Positions 8,628-16,293 of a stretch of 36,239 nucleotides of DNA are shown here, piece after piece (position 1 is the first letter of the stretch; each line of letters starts with the position of its first letter). The notes beneath the pieces are model-generated. The model worked only from the letters and a program-made list of their open reading frames with translations, searched no databases and was not told the origin of the DNA. A program made the position numbers and the translations under genes. Origin of the DNA: an uncultured Spirochaetota bacterium (lineage in GTDB: Bacteria > Spirochaetota > UBA4802 > UBA5550); the NCBI GenBank assembly GCA_937872225.1, contig CALMRZ010000075.1, forward strand, positions 1-36,239, written 5' to 3'.

Positions 8628-9536
8628 ATGAGGAACCAGATACTCCTCATCGACAAGCCTGAAGGTATAACCTCCCATGACACCGTGAGCCGCGTACAGC
8701 GCATCACCGGCGCCTCGCGGACCGGCCATGCGGGCACCCTGGACCGGTTCGCGTCGGGGCTCCTGGTCATATGCAACGGCCGGACGACCAAGCTGGCGCG
8801 CTTTCTCCTTGAGGACGACAAGAGCTATACCGGGACGGTGCGCCTCGGCGTGAGCACCGATACGGATGACCGCGAGGGGACCGTGATCGCCGAGAGGCCC
8901 ACGGACGGCATTACCCCGGAAGGGATAGCGGCGTGCGCCGCGAAGCTCACCGGCGAAATCAGCCAGCAGCCGCCGGTCTATTCGGCGCTGAAGGTCAAGG
9001 GGCGCCGGGCTTCGGACCGGGCCCGGAAAGGCGAGAGCGTCGAACTCAGGCCGCGGATGATCCGGGTCCATGATTTCGAGATCATCGGTACGGACCTTGA
9101 ATCGGGCCGTTTCACCTTCCGTGTCCACTGCACCAAGGGAACCTATGTGCGCTCCCTGGCGCGGGACCTGGGTGAAATGCTCGGCACCGGGGGACACCTG
9201 GAAAGCCTGCGGAGGACCGCGGCGGGTCTTTTCAGCATTGACCATGCCGTCACCGTCGAGGAGCTCGAGGACTGTGCCAGGGGTGAAGGGCCTGATCGGC
9301 CTTTCAGGCTGAGCCCCGCGGAGGCCCTGGCCAATTACGGCAGGATTGTGGCGGGCAGGGACGCCCGGGAGAAGGTGCTGAACGGTTCCCTGTTTCACAG
9401 GGACGGGGCCGTAGCGATCGATGACCGGGGCGGAAAAACATTCATTATTATGGATGAAAATGAAAATCTTATTGCAATTGCGGATGTGGATATCCAAAAA
9501 TGGCATATTAAATATTTGAACGTATTTAATTACTGA
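8628..9536 (+). CDS. truB: tRNA pseudouridine-55 synthase TruB
   Basis: Converts U55 of tRNA to pseudouridine. The ATG at 8628 is chosen because MRNQILLIDKPEGITSHD matches the family N-terminus and a GGCGGGGTGG tract precedes it; the open frame extends to 8544 inside rbfA without support. The catalytic aspartate is D39 in GHAGTLDRFASGLL. Most bacteria have LDP at this place; here arginine replaces the proline. Further motifs are the KSYTGTVRLG strand, QQPPVYSALKVKGRRA, and GTYVRSLARDLGEML. At 302 residues it is of normal length. The C-terminus extends into a short PUA-like segment (GAVAIDDRGG...). The ribF gene that often follows truB is missing. Confidence 0.95.
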   Translation: MRNQILLIDKPEGITSHDTVSRVQRITGASRTGHAGTLDRFASGLLVICNGRTTKLARFLLEDDKSYTGTVRLGVSTDTDDREGTVIAERPTDGITPEGIAACAAKLTGEISQQPPVYSALKVKGRRASDRARKGESVELRPRMIRVHDFEIIGTDLESGRFTFRVHCTKGTYVRSLARDLGEMLGTGGHLESLRRTAAGLFSIDHAVTVEELEDCARGEGPDRPFRLSPAEALANYGRIVAGRDAREKVLNGSLFHRDGAVAIDDRGGKTFIIMDENENLIAIADVDIQKWHIKYLNVFNY

Positions 9537-9547
9537 AAAGGGACATA

Positions 9548-9672
9548 ATAGTATGGGGCTGACTCAGACCCCCCACCCACCAGACGGGGCTTTTGATTGA
9601 TTTGATCAAGAAGGCCCCCCTCGGGGGGATGTAGGGGGTTTCGGTGAAGTCCCTGAGGGGAGAGCGTACTAT
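9548..9672. repeat. G/C-tract inverted-repeat element between truB and rpsO
   Basis: ATAGTA (9548-9553) and TACTAT (9667-9672) are outer inverted arms. Inside are CCCCCC (9569-9574), CCCCCC (9615-9620) directly facing GGGGGG (9623-9628), and GGGGG (9634-9638), so several alternative stems are possible. TTGATTGATTTGATCAA lies between them. It resembles a mobile palindromic element inserted in the operon. The CCCCCC/GGGGGG hairpin has no T-run and is not a classical terminator. Confidence 0.5.
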
Positions 9673-9711
9673 CACGCACTTGCCCGAAACAAACTCATTG
9701 GGAGGATAGTA
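9667..9711 (+). promoter_or_regulatory. rpsO leader stem overlapping the ribosome-binding site
   Basis: TACTATC (9667-9673) pairs perfectly with GATAGTA (9705-9711). The second arm overlaps the end of the strong ribosome site GGGAGGA (9700-9706) of rpsO, whose ATG is at 9718. Closing this stem should hide the ribosome site. Ribosomal protein S15 is known to repress its own translation through leader structures in several bacteria. The role here is inferred. The same first arm can also pair with ATAGTA at 9548-9553. Confidence 0.4.
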
Positions 9712-9717
9712 ACAAAG

Positions 9718-9975
9718 ATGAATCAGAAGAAAGAGATTATCGAAAAATTCAAAACTCATGACAAGGACACCGGATCCCCCGAGGTTCAGATTGCCCTGCT
9801 GACTGAGCGCATCAATCAGTTGACGGAGCATTTCAAGGTCCACGCGAAGGATTTTCATTCCCGCAGGGGCCTGCTGAAGCTCGTCGGCCAGAGAAGGCGT
9901 CTCCTTGACTATCTGAAAAAGAAAGACCTTGGCCGCTATCGCGGTCTTATCAAGGAACTGGGCATCCGGAGATAA
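9718..9975 (+). CDS. rpsO: Ribosomal protein S15
   Basis: S15 binds the central domain of 16S rRNA early in 30S assembly. The 85-residue sequence is typical throughout: [19 protein letters not shown], then [39 protein letters not shown] and the final [12 protein letters not shown]. The ribosome site GGGAGGA is strong and lies in a potential regulatory stem. The next gene is pnp, the order known from E. coli and many other bacteria. Confidence 0.98.
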   Translation: MNQKKEIIEKFKTHDKDTGSPEVQIALLTERINQLTEHFKVHAKDFHSRRGLLKLVGQRRRLLDYLKKKDLGRYRGLIKELGIRR

Positions 9976-10004
9976 CCGGGCCCGGATTAACGCTCCCCGG
10001 AGAC

Positions 10005-10147
10005 GCTGAACATTCGCTGAAGATGGATGTGCGGGATGTCCGGAATATAGGAGCCAGACATTGCCCCGACCGCGGTCGGAACGATCTCTGACCTCTATAT
10101 TCCAGCGTAACCGTTTTCACGAACAGCATCCCGGCGGAGCGTTCAGC
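10005..10147 (+). promoter_or_regulatory. Long nested stem-loop between rpsO and pnp
   Basis: Most of the 192-bp gap can fold into one nested structure. From outside inwards: GCTGAAC (10005-10011) with GTTCAGC (10141-10147); GGGATG (10033-10038) with CATCCC (10127-10132); GGAATATAG (10042-10050) with CTATATTCC (10095-10103); CAGA (10055-10058) with TCTG (10087-10090); and the 14-base perfect palindrome CCGACCGCGGTCGG (10066-10079) at the tip. The pnp ribosome site (ACGAGGT) follows directly. In E. coli, RNase III cuts a long stem here and PNPase then represses its own mRNA; the same design is likely. Confidence 0.7.
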
Positions 10148-10167
10148 AACAAAACGAGGTAAAACGT

Positions 10168-12240
10168 ATGTCTATTGAATTCAATGTAGAGGTTGGCAAG
10201 GAGAAGCTCAGCTTCAACACCGGGTACCTTGCGAAACAGGCCGACGGGGCCGTCGCGGTTTCCTACGGGGAAGTGATCGTCTTCGCCTCGGCCGTCATGT
10301 CGCGGGAAGTGAAGGAGGGACAGGACTTTTTCCCCCTGACCGTCGACTACCGCGAAAAGTCGTACGCCGCCGGCAAGATACCGGGCGGCTTCATCAAGAG
10401 GGAGTCGCGTCCCAGCGACAAGGAAGTGCTCACCAGCAGGCTCACGGACCGGCCGATCCGGCCGCTCTTCCCGGCAGATTTCATCAACGAGGTGCAGGTC
10501 ATCATCTACGTGCTCTCGGCGGACCAGAAGAACCAGCACGATATCGTGGCAATCAACGCGGCGTCAGCCGCTCTCACGATATCGGGGATGCCCTTCAACG
10601 GGCCGGTGGGCGCGGTGCGCGTCGGACGGGTGAAGGGGCAGTGGATCGTGAACCCCACCTTCGCCGAGGACGATGAGAGCGACATCGACGTCGTCGTCGC
10701 CGGCACGAAGAGCGCCGTGACCATGATCGAGGGCTCCGCGAAAAACATCTCCGAGGACGACATGATCGCCGCGGTTGAGATAGCCCATGAGCAAATCAAG
10801 AGGATCTGCGCGGTGCAGGAGGAGCTGAAAAAGGCGGTGAACAAGACGCCGCTGTCGTATACGCCCTTCGTCAGCGACGCAAAACTCAAAGAAGAAATAA
10901 AGAGCCGGTACCTGAACGATATCGACAATCTGGTGCAATTGCGCATCAAGCACGAGCGCGAGAACGCCAAGGTCTCCATCATCGAGAAGGCGAAGCAGGA
11001 GCTGGCGGAACAGTTCCCGGACACCATCGGGCAGGCCGCCGGCATCATCGACGAACTGGACGGCGAGTTCGTGCGGAAGCGCATCCTCGAGAAGGGGGAG
11101 CGCGCTGACGGACGCGGTCTGAAGGAGATACGGCCCATCGACATCATGGTCGGCATACTCCCGCGGGCCCATGGCTCCGCGGTGTTCACCCGGGGCGAGA
11201 CCCAGAGCCTCGGCGTTACGACGCTCGGGTCCGTCGATGATGTTCAGCGCATGGACGACATCGAGGGCGAGGGCGAAAAGCACTTCATGCTCCATTACCA
11301 TTTCCCGCCCTTCTCCGTGGGCGAGACCGGCCGTCACGGCGGGGTGGGCCGCCGCGAGATAGGCCACGGCATGCTGGCCGAGCGCGCCCTCCAATACGTG
11401 ATACCGGACAAGAACGATTTTCCCTACACCATCCGACAGGTATCGGAGATACTCGAGTCCAACGGCTCGTCCTCCATGGCCTCGGTCTGTTCCGGGTCGC
11501 TGTCGCTCTTCAACGCCGGCGTTCCCTGCAAGGCCGCCGTGGCGGGCATCGCCATGGGCCTGGTCATGGAAGGGGACAAGTACGCCATCCTGAGCGACAT
11601 CTTAGGTCTTGAGGACCACCTGGGAGACATGGACTTCAAAGTGACCGGCACCGAGACCGGCGTCACCGCCTTCCAGATGGACATCAAGATACAGGGGATC
11701 ACCCCGGAAATCATGAAGGTCGCGCTCCAGCAGGCGAAGGAGGGGCGCCTCCATATACTCGGCATCATGAACCAGATCATGCCGAAGCCCGAGAAAAAGC
11801 TCTCGCCGTACGCCCCGCTCATCAAGACCATCATGATCAACCCCGAGAAGATCGGCGCGGTCATAGGTCCGGGCGGCAAGGTGATCCGGCAGATCATCGA
11901 GGAGACCGGGACCGATATCAACGTCGAGGACGACGGTTCGGTGACCCTCACCGGTCCGGACCAGGAATCGGTCGCCAAGGCGGAGGACTTCATCATGGGG
12001 CTCACCGAGGAGGTCGAGATCAACAAGGTGTATGAGGGAACGGTCCGGCGGATATTCGAGTTCGGCGCCATGGTTGAGATCATGCCGGGGAAAGAAGGCC
12101 TCATCCACATTTCCAAGCTTGACGCCAAGCGGGTCAATAAGGTCGAGGACGTCGTCAATATCGGCGACCGGGTCAAGGTCAGGGTCATCAAGGTCGATGA
12201 CCGCGGCCGTATCGACCTGAGCAGAAAGGACGCAATGTAA
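10168..12240 (+). CDS. pnp: Polyribonucleotide nucleotidyltransferase (PNPase)
   Basis: Phosphorolytic 3'-5' exoribonuclease, a core enzyme of mRNA decay and degradosomes. The 690-residue protein has two RNase PH-like domains: the first with GKIPGGFIKRESRPSDKE and LTDRPIRPLFP, the second with RADGRGLKEIRPI and FTRGETQSLGVTTLGS and the catalytic region around SNGSSSMASVCSGSL and MGLVMEGDKYAILSDI. An all-helical linker lies between them. The C-terminal KH domain (about 550-610, with IGAVIGPGGKVIRQI) and S1 domain (about 617-686, with EGTVRRIFEFGAMVEI) are complete. It is preceded by a long stem structure. The next gene starts 16 bases after the stop. Confidence 0.98.
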   Translation: MSIEFNVEVGKEKLSFNTGYLAKQADGAVAVSYGEVIVFASAVMSREVKEGQDFFPLTVDYREKSYAAGKIPGGFIKRESRPSDKEVLTSRLTDRPIRPLFPADFINEVQVIIYVLSADQKNQHDIVAINAASAALTISGMPFNGPVGAVRVGRVKGQWIVNPTFAEDDESDIDVVVAGTKSAVTMIEGSAKNISEDDMIAAVEIAHEQIKRICAVQEELKKAVNKTPLSYTPFVSDAKLKEEIKSRYLNDIDNLVQLRIKHERENAKVSIIEKAKQELAEQFPDTIGQAAGIIDELDGEFVRKRILEKGERADGRGLKEIRPIDIMVGILPRAHGSAVFTRGETQSLGVTTLGSVDDVQRMDDIEGEGEKHFMLHYHFPPFSVGETGRHGGVGRREIGHGMLAERALQYVIPDKNDFPYTIRQVSEILESNGSSSMASVCSGSLSLFNAGVPCKAAVAGIAMGLVMEGDKYAILSDILGLEDHLGDMDFKVTGTETGVTAFQMDIKIQGITPEIMKVALQQAKEGRLHILGIMNQIMPKPEKKLSPYAPLIKTIMINPEKIGAVIGPGGKVIRQIIEETGTDINVEDDGSVTLTGPDQESVAKAEDFIMGLTEEVEINKVYEGTVRRIFEFGAMVEIMPGKEGLIHISKLDAKRVNKVEDVVNIGDRVKVRVIKVDDRGRIDLSRKDAM

Positions 12241-12256
12241 CTGAACCGGTCACTTG

Positions 12257-13516
12257 ATGGTATACAGGTACAGACAGGATAACGGATTATCCGTGGTACT
12301 CGAGCCGATCGAGGGCGTCGTTTCCGTTTCGGTAGGGCTCTGGATCAAGTCCGGGTCCCGGAACGAGAACGAGGACCAGCACGGCTACGCCCACTTCATC
12401 GAGCACATGCTCTTCAAGGGCACCGCGCATTATTCCGCGCGGGACATCGCCCGGATCGTGGACCGCGTCGGCGGGCAGCACAACGCGGCCACGAACCGGG
12501 AATACACCTGCTACTATATCAATGTCGTGTCCGACTACATTGAACTGGCCATGCAGCTTCTCGCCGAGACCTTCTACGATTCCCTCTTCGATGCCGGCGA
12601 GCTCGAAAAGGAAAAGAACGTGGTCATGGAGGAGATACGAATGTACGAGGACGCCCCCGACGAGCTGATCCATGACATGTTCATGGAAAACATGCTCAAG
12701 GGACATCCCCTGAGCCATCCCATCCTCGGGACCCATGAAAGCATACGCGGGACGACCCGGGCGAAGCTTGTCGACTTTTTCCAGAAGCAGTACCGCAGCG
12801 ACAACGTCATCCTGGCCATAGCCGGAAATTTTGACCGGGCCGTGGCCGAACGGCTGACGGCAAAATATTTTTCCCGCACCACCGGCAAGGCCCCGGCGGC
12901 AACCGGAGTGGCCGGCGCTCCCGACCGCATCGGCTACTTCCACCAGGAGAAGGAGCTCGAGCAGGTCCATTTCTGCCTCGGCACTGACGGGATCAAGCGC
13001 GACGACAATGACCGATGGGGCCTCTACATCATGAGCACGGTCCTCGGCGGCAGCATGTCTTCGCGGCTCTTCCAGAACATCCGTGAAAAGGAAGGGATAA
13101 GCTATTCGATCTACTCCTTCCACTCCTCTTACAGCGACAGCGGCGTTTTCGGCATCTACTGCGCGACGCTGCCGGAAAATTACATCAGGGCCGTCGACCT
13201 GATCGCGGCGGAATGCCGCGACTTGATCGCGAAGGGGATCACCGAGGAGGAACTCCAGGACGCCAAGGACTTCATGAAGGGCAACCTGGCCCTGAGCCTT
13301 GAAAGCGTTGAGGTGCGGATGGGGCAGCTCGCCAAGGACGAAATCACCTTCAACAGGAGCTTCACCTTCAGCGAGGTGGTCGATTGCATCAACAATGTCA
13401 CCATGGATGATTTCAAGAGAATATGCGGCCGGATTTTCGGAACGAGAACCCTTTCGGTGGTTTCGGTGGGACAGCTTGAAGACCTGAAAATCCCTGAAAC
13501 TTCCATCACGTTTTAG
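12257..13516 (+). CDS. M16-family zinc peptidase (processing-protease-like)
   Basis: Zinc metallopeptidase of the pitrilysin/MPP family, commonly encoded after pnp in bacteria; its natural substrate is unknown. The inverted zinc motif HFIEH is at residues 46-50 (H46, catalytic E49, H50), and the third ligand is E126 in VMEEIRMYEDAPDE, 76 residues later as in the family. The second, inactive half shows the RLFQNIREKEGISYSIYSF motif. At 419 residues it has normal length. The ATG at 12257 is used; a TTG directly before it is possible. It lies 16 bases after pnp and is probably cotranscribed. No signal peptide is seen, so it is likely cytoplasmic. Confidence 0.93.
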   Translation: MVYRYRQDNGLSVVLEPIEGVVSVSVGLWIKSGSRNENEDQHGYAHFIEHMLFKGTAHYSARDIARIVDRVGGQHNAATNREYTCYYINVVSDYIELAMQLLAETFYDSLFDAGELEKEKNVVMEEIRMYEDAPDELIHDMFMENMLKGHPLSHPILGTHESIRGTTRAKLVDFFQKQYRSDNVILAIAGNFDRAVAERLTAKYFSRTTGKAPAATGVAGAPDRIGYFHQEKELEQVHFCLGTDGIKRDDNDRWGLYIMSTVLGGSMSSRLFQNIREKEGISYSIYSFHSSYSDSGVFGIYCATLPENYIRAVDLIAAECRDLIAKGITEEELQDAKDFMKGNLALSLESVEVRMGQLAKDEITFNRSFTFSEVVDCINNVTMDDFKRICGRIFGTRTLSVVSVGQLEDLKIPETSITF

Positions 13517-13628
13517 GGAAATCCGTAACATCCCGGCCGTGCGGGACTCTTATCCAGGGCCGATTAAAAATTTTTACCGTTTGCTATTTTTTGCTTTACT
13601 TTGTGCTGCGCTGCTTTTACTAGATTAA

Positions 13629-13700
13629 GGGCACATTGTAAAACCGTTGTAATCACCATCAGTAGTTAGTAAAAAAAGCGGTTTTACTTAAAGAGTGCCC
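13629..13700. repeat. Two-step inverted repeat between the peptidase and bactofilin genes
   Basis: GGGCAC (13629-13634) pairs with GTGCCC (13695-13700), and GTAAAACCG (13638-13646) pairs with CGGTTTTAC (13679-13687). The loop is about 32 bases and contains TAGTTAGTAAAAAAA. It lies in a 260-bp gap that marks the end of the translation cluster. It may be a small palindromic element or act as a transcription terminator; no T-run follows the right arm. Confidence 0.55.
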
Positions 13701-13776
13701 CCAGGGAAACAAGACGAAATGGGTTTAAGAGTTTCCTTTAAAATTCAATTCCAATAACGGCACGTGGAGTAATGAT

Positions 13777-14205
13777 ATGGCGTCGAAAAATGATGGCATG
13801 AACAGCACCATCGGAGAAGGTTCGGTCTTCGAGGGTAAATTTTATATCAGCGGGTCGCTCCGGATCGACGGCAAGTTCGAGGGAGAGATCAAGACCGACG
13901 AGGAACTTGTCGTGGGGGAGACCGGCAAGGTCAAGACCGATATCGTCGCCAAATCCGTCGTCATAGCCGGCACGCTGATAGGCAACATATCGGCGCGCAG
14001 CGAGGTGCGTCTGCTGGAGACCGGCAAGATACTCGGCGACATCACCGCTCCCTCCGTGCTGCTGCAGAAGGGCGTTGTCGTTTCCGGAAATTTCAATATA
14101 ACCGGGGGCCATAAAAAAGACACCAGGAAAGTCATAGAGGAATCCTTTCACGGCGGCTCTTCGCAGAGCGATACTTCTGAAATCAGGAATATCGGTTCTC
14201 GATAA
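13777..14205 (+). CDS. Bactofilin (polymer-forming cytoskeletal protein)
   Basis: Bactofilins assemble without nucleotides into cytoplasmic, membrane-associated filaments that position cell-wall enzymes. The 142-residue protein has the usual core of short parallel beta-helix repeats (about residues 14-110): GEGSVFEGKFYISGSLRIDG, GEIKTDEELVVGETGKV, DIVAKSVVIAGTLIGNI, LLETGKILGDI. Disordered tails flank the core, the C-terminal one Ser- and Lys-rich. The ATG follows GTGGAG. Downstream lies a LysM-M23 peptidase gene, and bactofilin plus M23 peptidase is a known functional pair in several phyla, with roles in cell shape or curvature. Confidence 0.93.
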   Translation: MASKNDGMNSTIGEGSVFEGKFYISGSLRIDGKFEGEIKTDEELVVGETGKVKTDIVAKSVVIAGTLIGNISARSEVRLLETGKILGDITAPSVLLQKGVVVSGNFNITGGHKKDTRKVIEESFHGGSSQSDTSEIRNIGSR

Positions 14206-14222
14206 CCCGGGCCGGGGGACCG

Positions 14223-14369
14223 GTGTCGATCATTCTGGGATCCCTTGATGCCGTTCATGATTTACATACCGATACGATTAAACATATTATTAAATCTGTC
14301 GAATCTGCCGACTATGAAATGACGGGATTTTTCTGTCCTGTCGAAAAGATCAGTTCCGCGGCATTATGA
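14223..14369 (+). CDS. Possible 48-residue small protein, translationally coupled
   Basis: A GTG at 14223 follows a GGGGGA ribosome-like site at good spacing and opens 48 codons. They end in TGA, which overlaps the ATG of the M23 peptidase gene (bases 14366-14369 read ATGA). The product begins VSIILGSLDAVHDLHTDTIK and has no recognisable domain, signal or membrane segment. The coupling geometry is the main support, and the peptidase gene has no ribosome site of its own. It could be a leader ORF that lets ribosomes reach the peptidase start, or only chance. Confidence 0.35.
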   Translation: MSIILGSLDAVHDLHTDTIKHIIKSVESADYEMTGFFCPVEKISSAAL

Positions 14370-15484
14370 AAAAGATATTTTCAAAAACGATCAAGATCAG
14401 TAAATTCACCATTTCGATTTTTTCAAACGAAATCGTTATCGTGTATATCGGCGATAAAAAAATCTTCATCAAGACCATCAGGATGAAGGTACCCGAAATA
14501 GGCCTGTTTCGGCACCGGGCACCGCGGATGAAAAAAAACCTGTTCACGCTGCCCCGTGTTGCCATTCTTTCCCATCCGAAAATGTCGGCCCATCGCAGAA
14601 AGCTGGCCGTTGCCCTCGGGTTCGCCCTGGTGGCCGCAATCGTCGTATTCTCCCTCTATCCTTCTAAACAGAAGGAGGCCGTTATTTCCGATGATGAAAT
14701 GATCAAAAAGAACCTGCTGCAGTCGAAACAGACCGATTATTCCTCCCCGGAAAAAACAGAGAAGCTCGTGATCAGTGAACACCGCATCCAGAAGGGCGAG
14801 TCCCTGCAGAAAATAGCCAAGAAGTACGGCGTGTCCGTTGATACCATACGGGGCACCAACAATCTCACGGCGGACAGCGTCCTCAGGGACGGTATGGTCC
14901 TGAAGATTCCCAACAAGGACGGCCTGCTGCTGAAGATGCAGAAGGGGGGTGATCTGGTTTCAATCGCGCGCAGGTACAGGGTTTCCCTGAAAAAAATAAT
15001 AGAGGAGAACAATATCAGAAACCCTGATTTTGTCGCCTCCAACACGGTCCTTTTTATCCCCGACGCGAAGCCGCTGAATACCTTTTCGGGCTTCCTGTGG
15101 CCCGCCTTCGGCCGGTTCATCACCTGCGGATACGGATGGAGAAGGGACCCCTGGGACCCGAGCCACACTGAATTTCATCCCGGTCTTGACATACGCTGCA
15201 TATTCCAGTCGGTACGCGCCTCTAAATACGGCCAGGTCACCTATACCGGATGGCTGGGGGGGTACGGCAAGACCGTGGTTATCGCCCATCCCGGCGGATG
15301 GAAAACGCTCTACGCGCACCTTTCCCGGATCATGGTCAGGCCCGGGCAGTATGTTAAACAGGGCCAGAGCATAGCGGTCAGCGGCAACACGGGACGTTCC
15401 ACCGGCGCCCACCTCCATTTTGAGATCATTCAGGGCGGAAGGAACATCAATCCCTATATCTATTTTCGCAAGAAAAGGGGCTGA
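14366..15484 (+). CDS. Membrane-anchored LysM-M23 peptidoglycan endopeptidase
   Basis: Predicted to cut peptide cross-links in peptidoglycan. The 372-residue protein starts with a basic, probably cytoplasmic tail (1-79), followed by one transmembrane helix (about 81-97), two LysM domains (about 138-182, HRIQKGESLQKIAKKYGVSV; and 188-232) and a C-terminal M23 domain (about 241-365). Zinc ligands and active-site residues are present: H271 and D275 in HPGLDIR, H318 in YAHLS, H349 and H351 in HLHFE. A soluble tail of nearly 80 residues is long for a simple anchor and may contact the adjacent bactofilin, as described for bactofilin-associated M23 enzymes. The start is at a coupled ATGA; M55 is an alternative that would remove most of the tail. 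Confidence 0.9.
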   Translation: MKKIFSKTIKISKFTISIFSNEIVIVYIGDKKIFIKTIRMKVPEIGLFRHRAPRMKKNLFTLPRVAILSHPKMSAHRRKLAVALGFALVAAIVVFSLYPSKQKEAVISDDEMIKKNLLQSKQTDYSSPEKTEKLVISEHRIQKGESLQKIAKKYGVSVDTIRGTNNLTADSVLRDGMVLKIPNKDGLLLKMQKGGDLVSIARRYRVSLKKIIEENNIRNPDFVASNTVLFIPDAKPLNTFSGFLWPAFGRFITCGYGWRRDPWDPSHTEFHPGLDIRCIFQSVRASKYGQVTYTGWLGGYGKTVVIAHPGGWKTLYAHLSRIMVRPGQYVKQGQSIAVSGNTGRSTGAHLHFEIIQGGRNINPYIYFRKKRG

Positions 15485-15501
15485 TCAATACGCCCCATAT
15501 C

Positions 15502-15969
15502 TCATTGTCTTATTTCCGCCCTGCCGTCCGCCCGGTGATATTTATCGATCTGCACTTGAATTGAATCCATTTCGGCAACCTCAAAAATTCCCGTGCCCCA
15601 GTAGCCTCCCTGCACCGCAGCATGTTTTTTAAACACGGCGATAACTATCTGACCTTCCGCCACATCCCGGGGAGTGGGGGGAAGTATGTAATGAACGCTG
15701 GGGCACCCCTTATCCTCACGCCAGAAATGAATGCTGTAATAAAAGGATATTTTTTCCTCGGTAAAGGTCCCCAGAAGGATTTTCTCCGGTATTAATTGAT
15801 ATCCATAACCGGTTTTGCAGGTGCCCTTCGCGATTGTTATTTTATGGATTTTTGCGGTCATGACCAGGTCTGCCTCGGCAATTATGATCTCCATGTCCTT
15901 GTTGTATACCTTGTGGGCCGTGAGCAGCGCTGGAACAATGATAAAAAGCGTCAAAAATGTCTTTTTCAT
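15502..15969 (-). CDS. Small exported protein of unknown function
   Basis: 155 residues starting at ATG 15969 behind a strong GGAGG ribosome site; the frame continues upstream to 16071 without a better start. The N-terminus MKKTFLTLFIIVPALLTAHK is a signal peptide. The mature part shows alternating hydrophobic strands (ADLVMTAKIHKITIAKGTC, GYGYQLIPEKILLGTFTEEK, EGQIVIAVFKK) and two cysteines, consistent with a small beta-barrel such as those seen in secreted proteins of unknown role. I do not recognise a family. It is convergent with the M23 gene, with 17 bases between the stop codons. Confidence 0.8.
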   Translation of the reverse strand: MKKTFLTLFIIVPALLTAHKVYNKDMEIIIAEADLVMTAKIHKITIAKGTCKTGYGYQLIPEKILLGTFTEEKISFYYSIHFWREDKGCPSVHYILPPTPRDVAEGQIVIAVFKKHAAVQGGYWGTGIFEVAEMDSIQVQIDKYHRADGRAEIRQ

Positions 15970-16293
15970 GGTGCCTCCGATGTTATTATATCCTGCTTTC
16001 TGAATTATAGTTGATGTTTCCAGGCGAATCATTGATGACATCATGGGTGTTGATTCAGAGCGATCAGTCAATGGTAGCGCTTCCGGAGAGCTTCGTCAAT
16101 CCGTATTCGGTTTGGTCCTCGCGATGTGCCATGTGTTCAATAGCCCTCCATGAACCGGGAAGATCATGGCCTTCCCAAAAAATGAATTGACTCATTTTCC
16201 GGCCGGCCTCCCTTTATACACAGGCATCTGCGTAGGTGAGCGCGGGACATGACGTCCCGGGCGCCGATCTAATCATGCACCGGAGTGAGTCAC
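15970..16293. other. 324-bp divergent intergenic region before glyS
   Basis: It separates the exported-protein gene (minus) from glyS (plus). CGGGAC-ATGAC-GTCCCG (16243-16259) is a 6-bp stem with a 5-base loop, 35 bases before the glyS ATG, and could affect glyS expression. CCGGCCGG near 16200 is a palindrome. TTGACT near 16187 resembles a -35 box, but no -10 lies at normal distance. No T-box features were recognised and no gene is seen. Confidence 0.4.
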
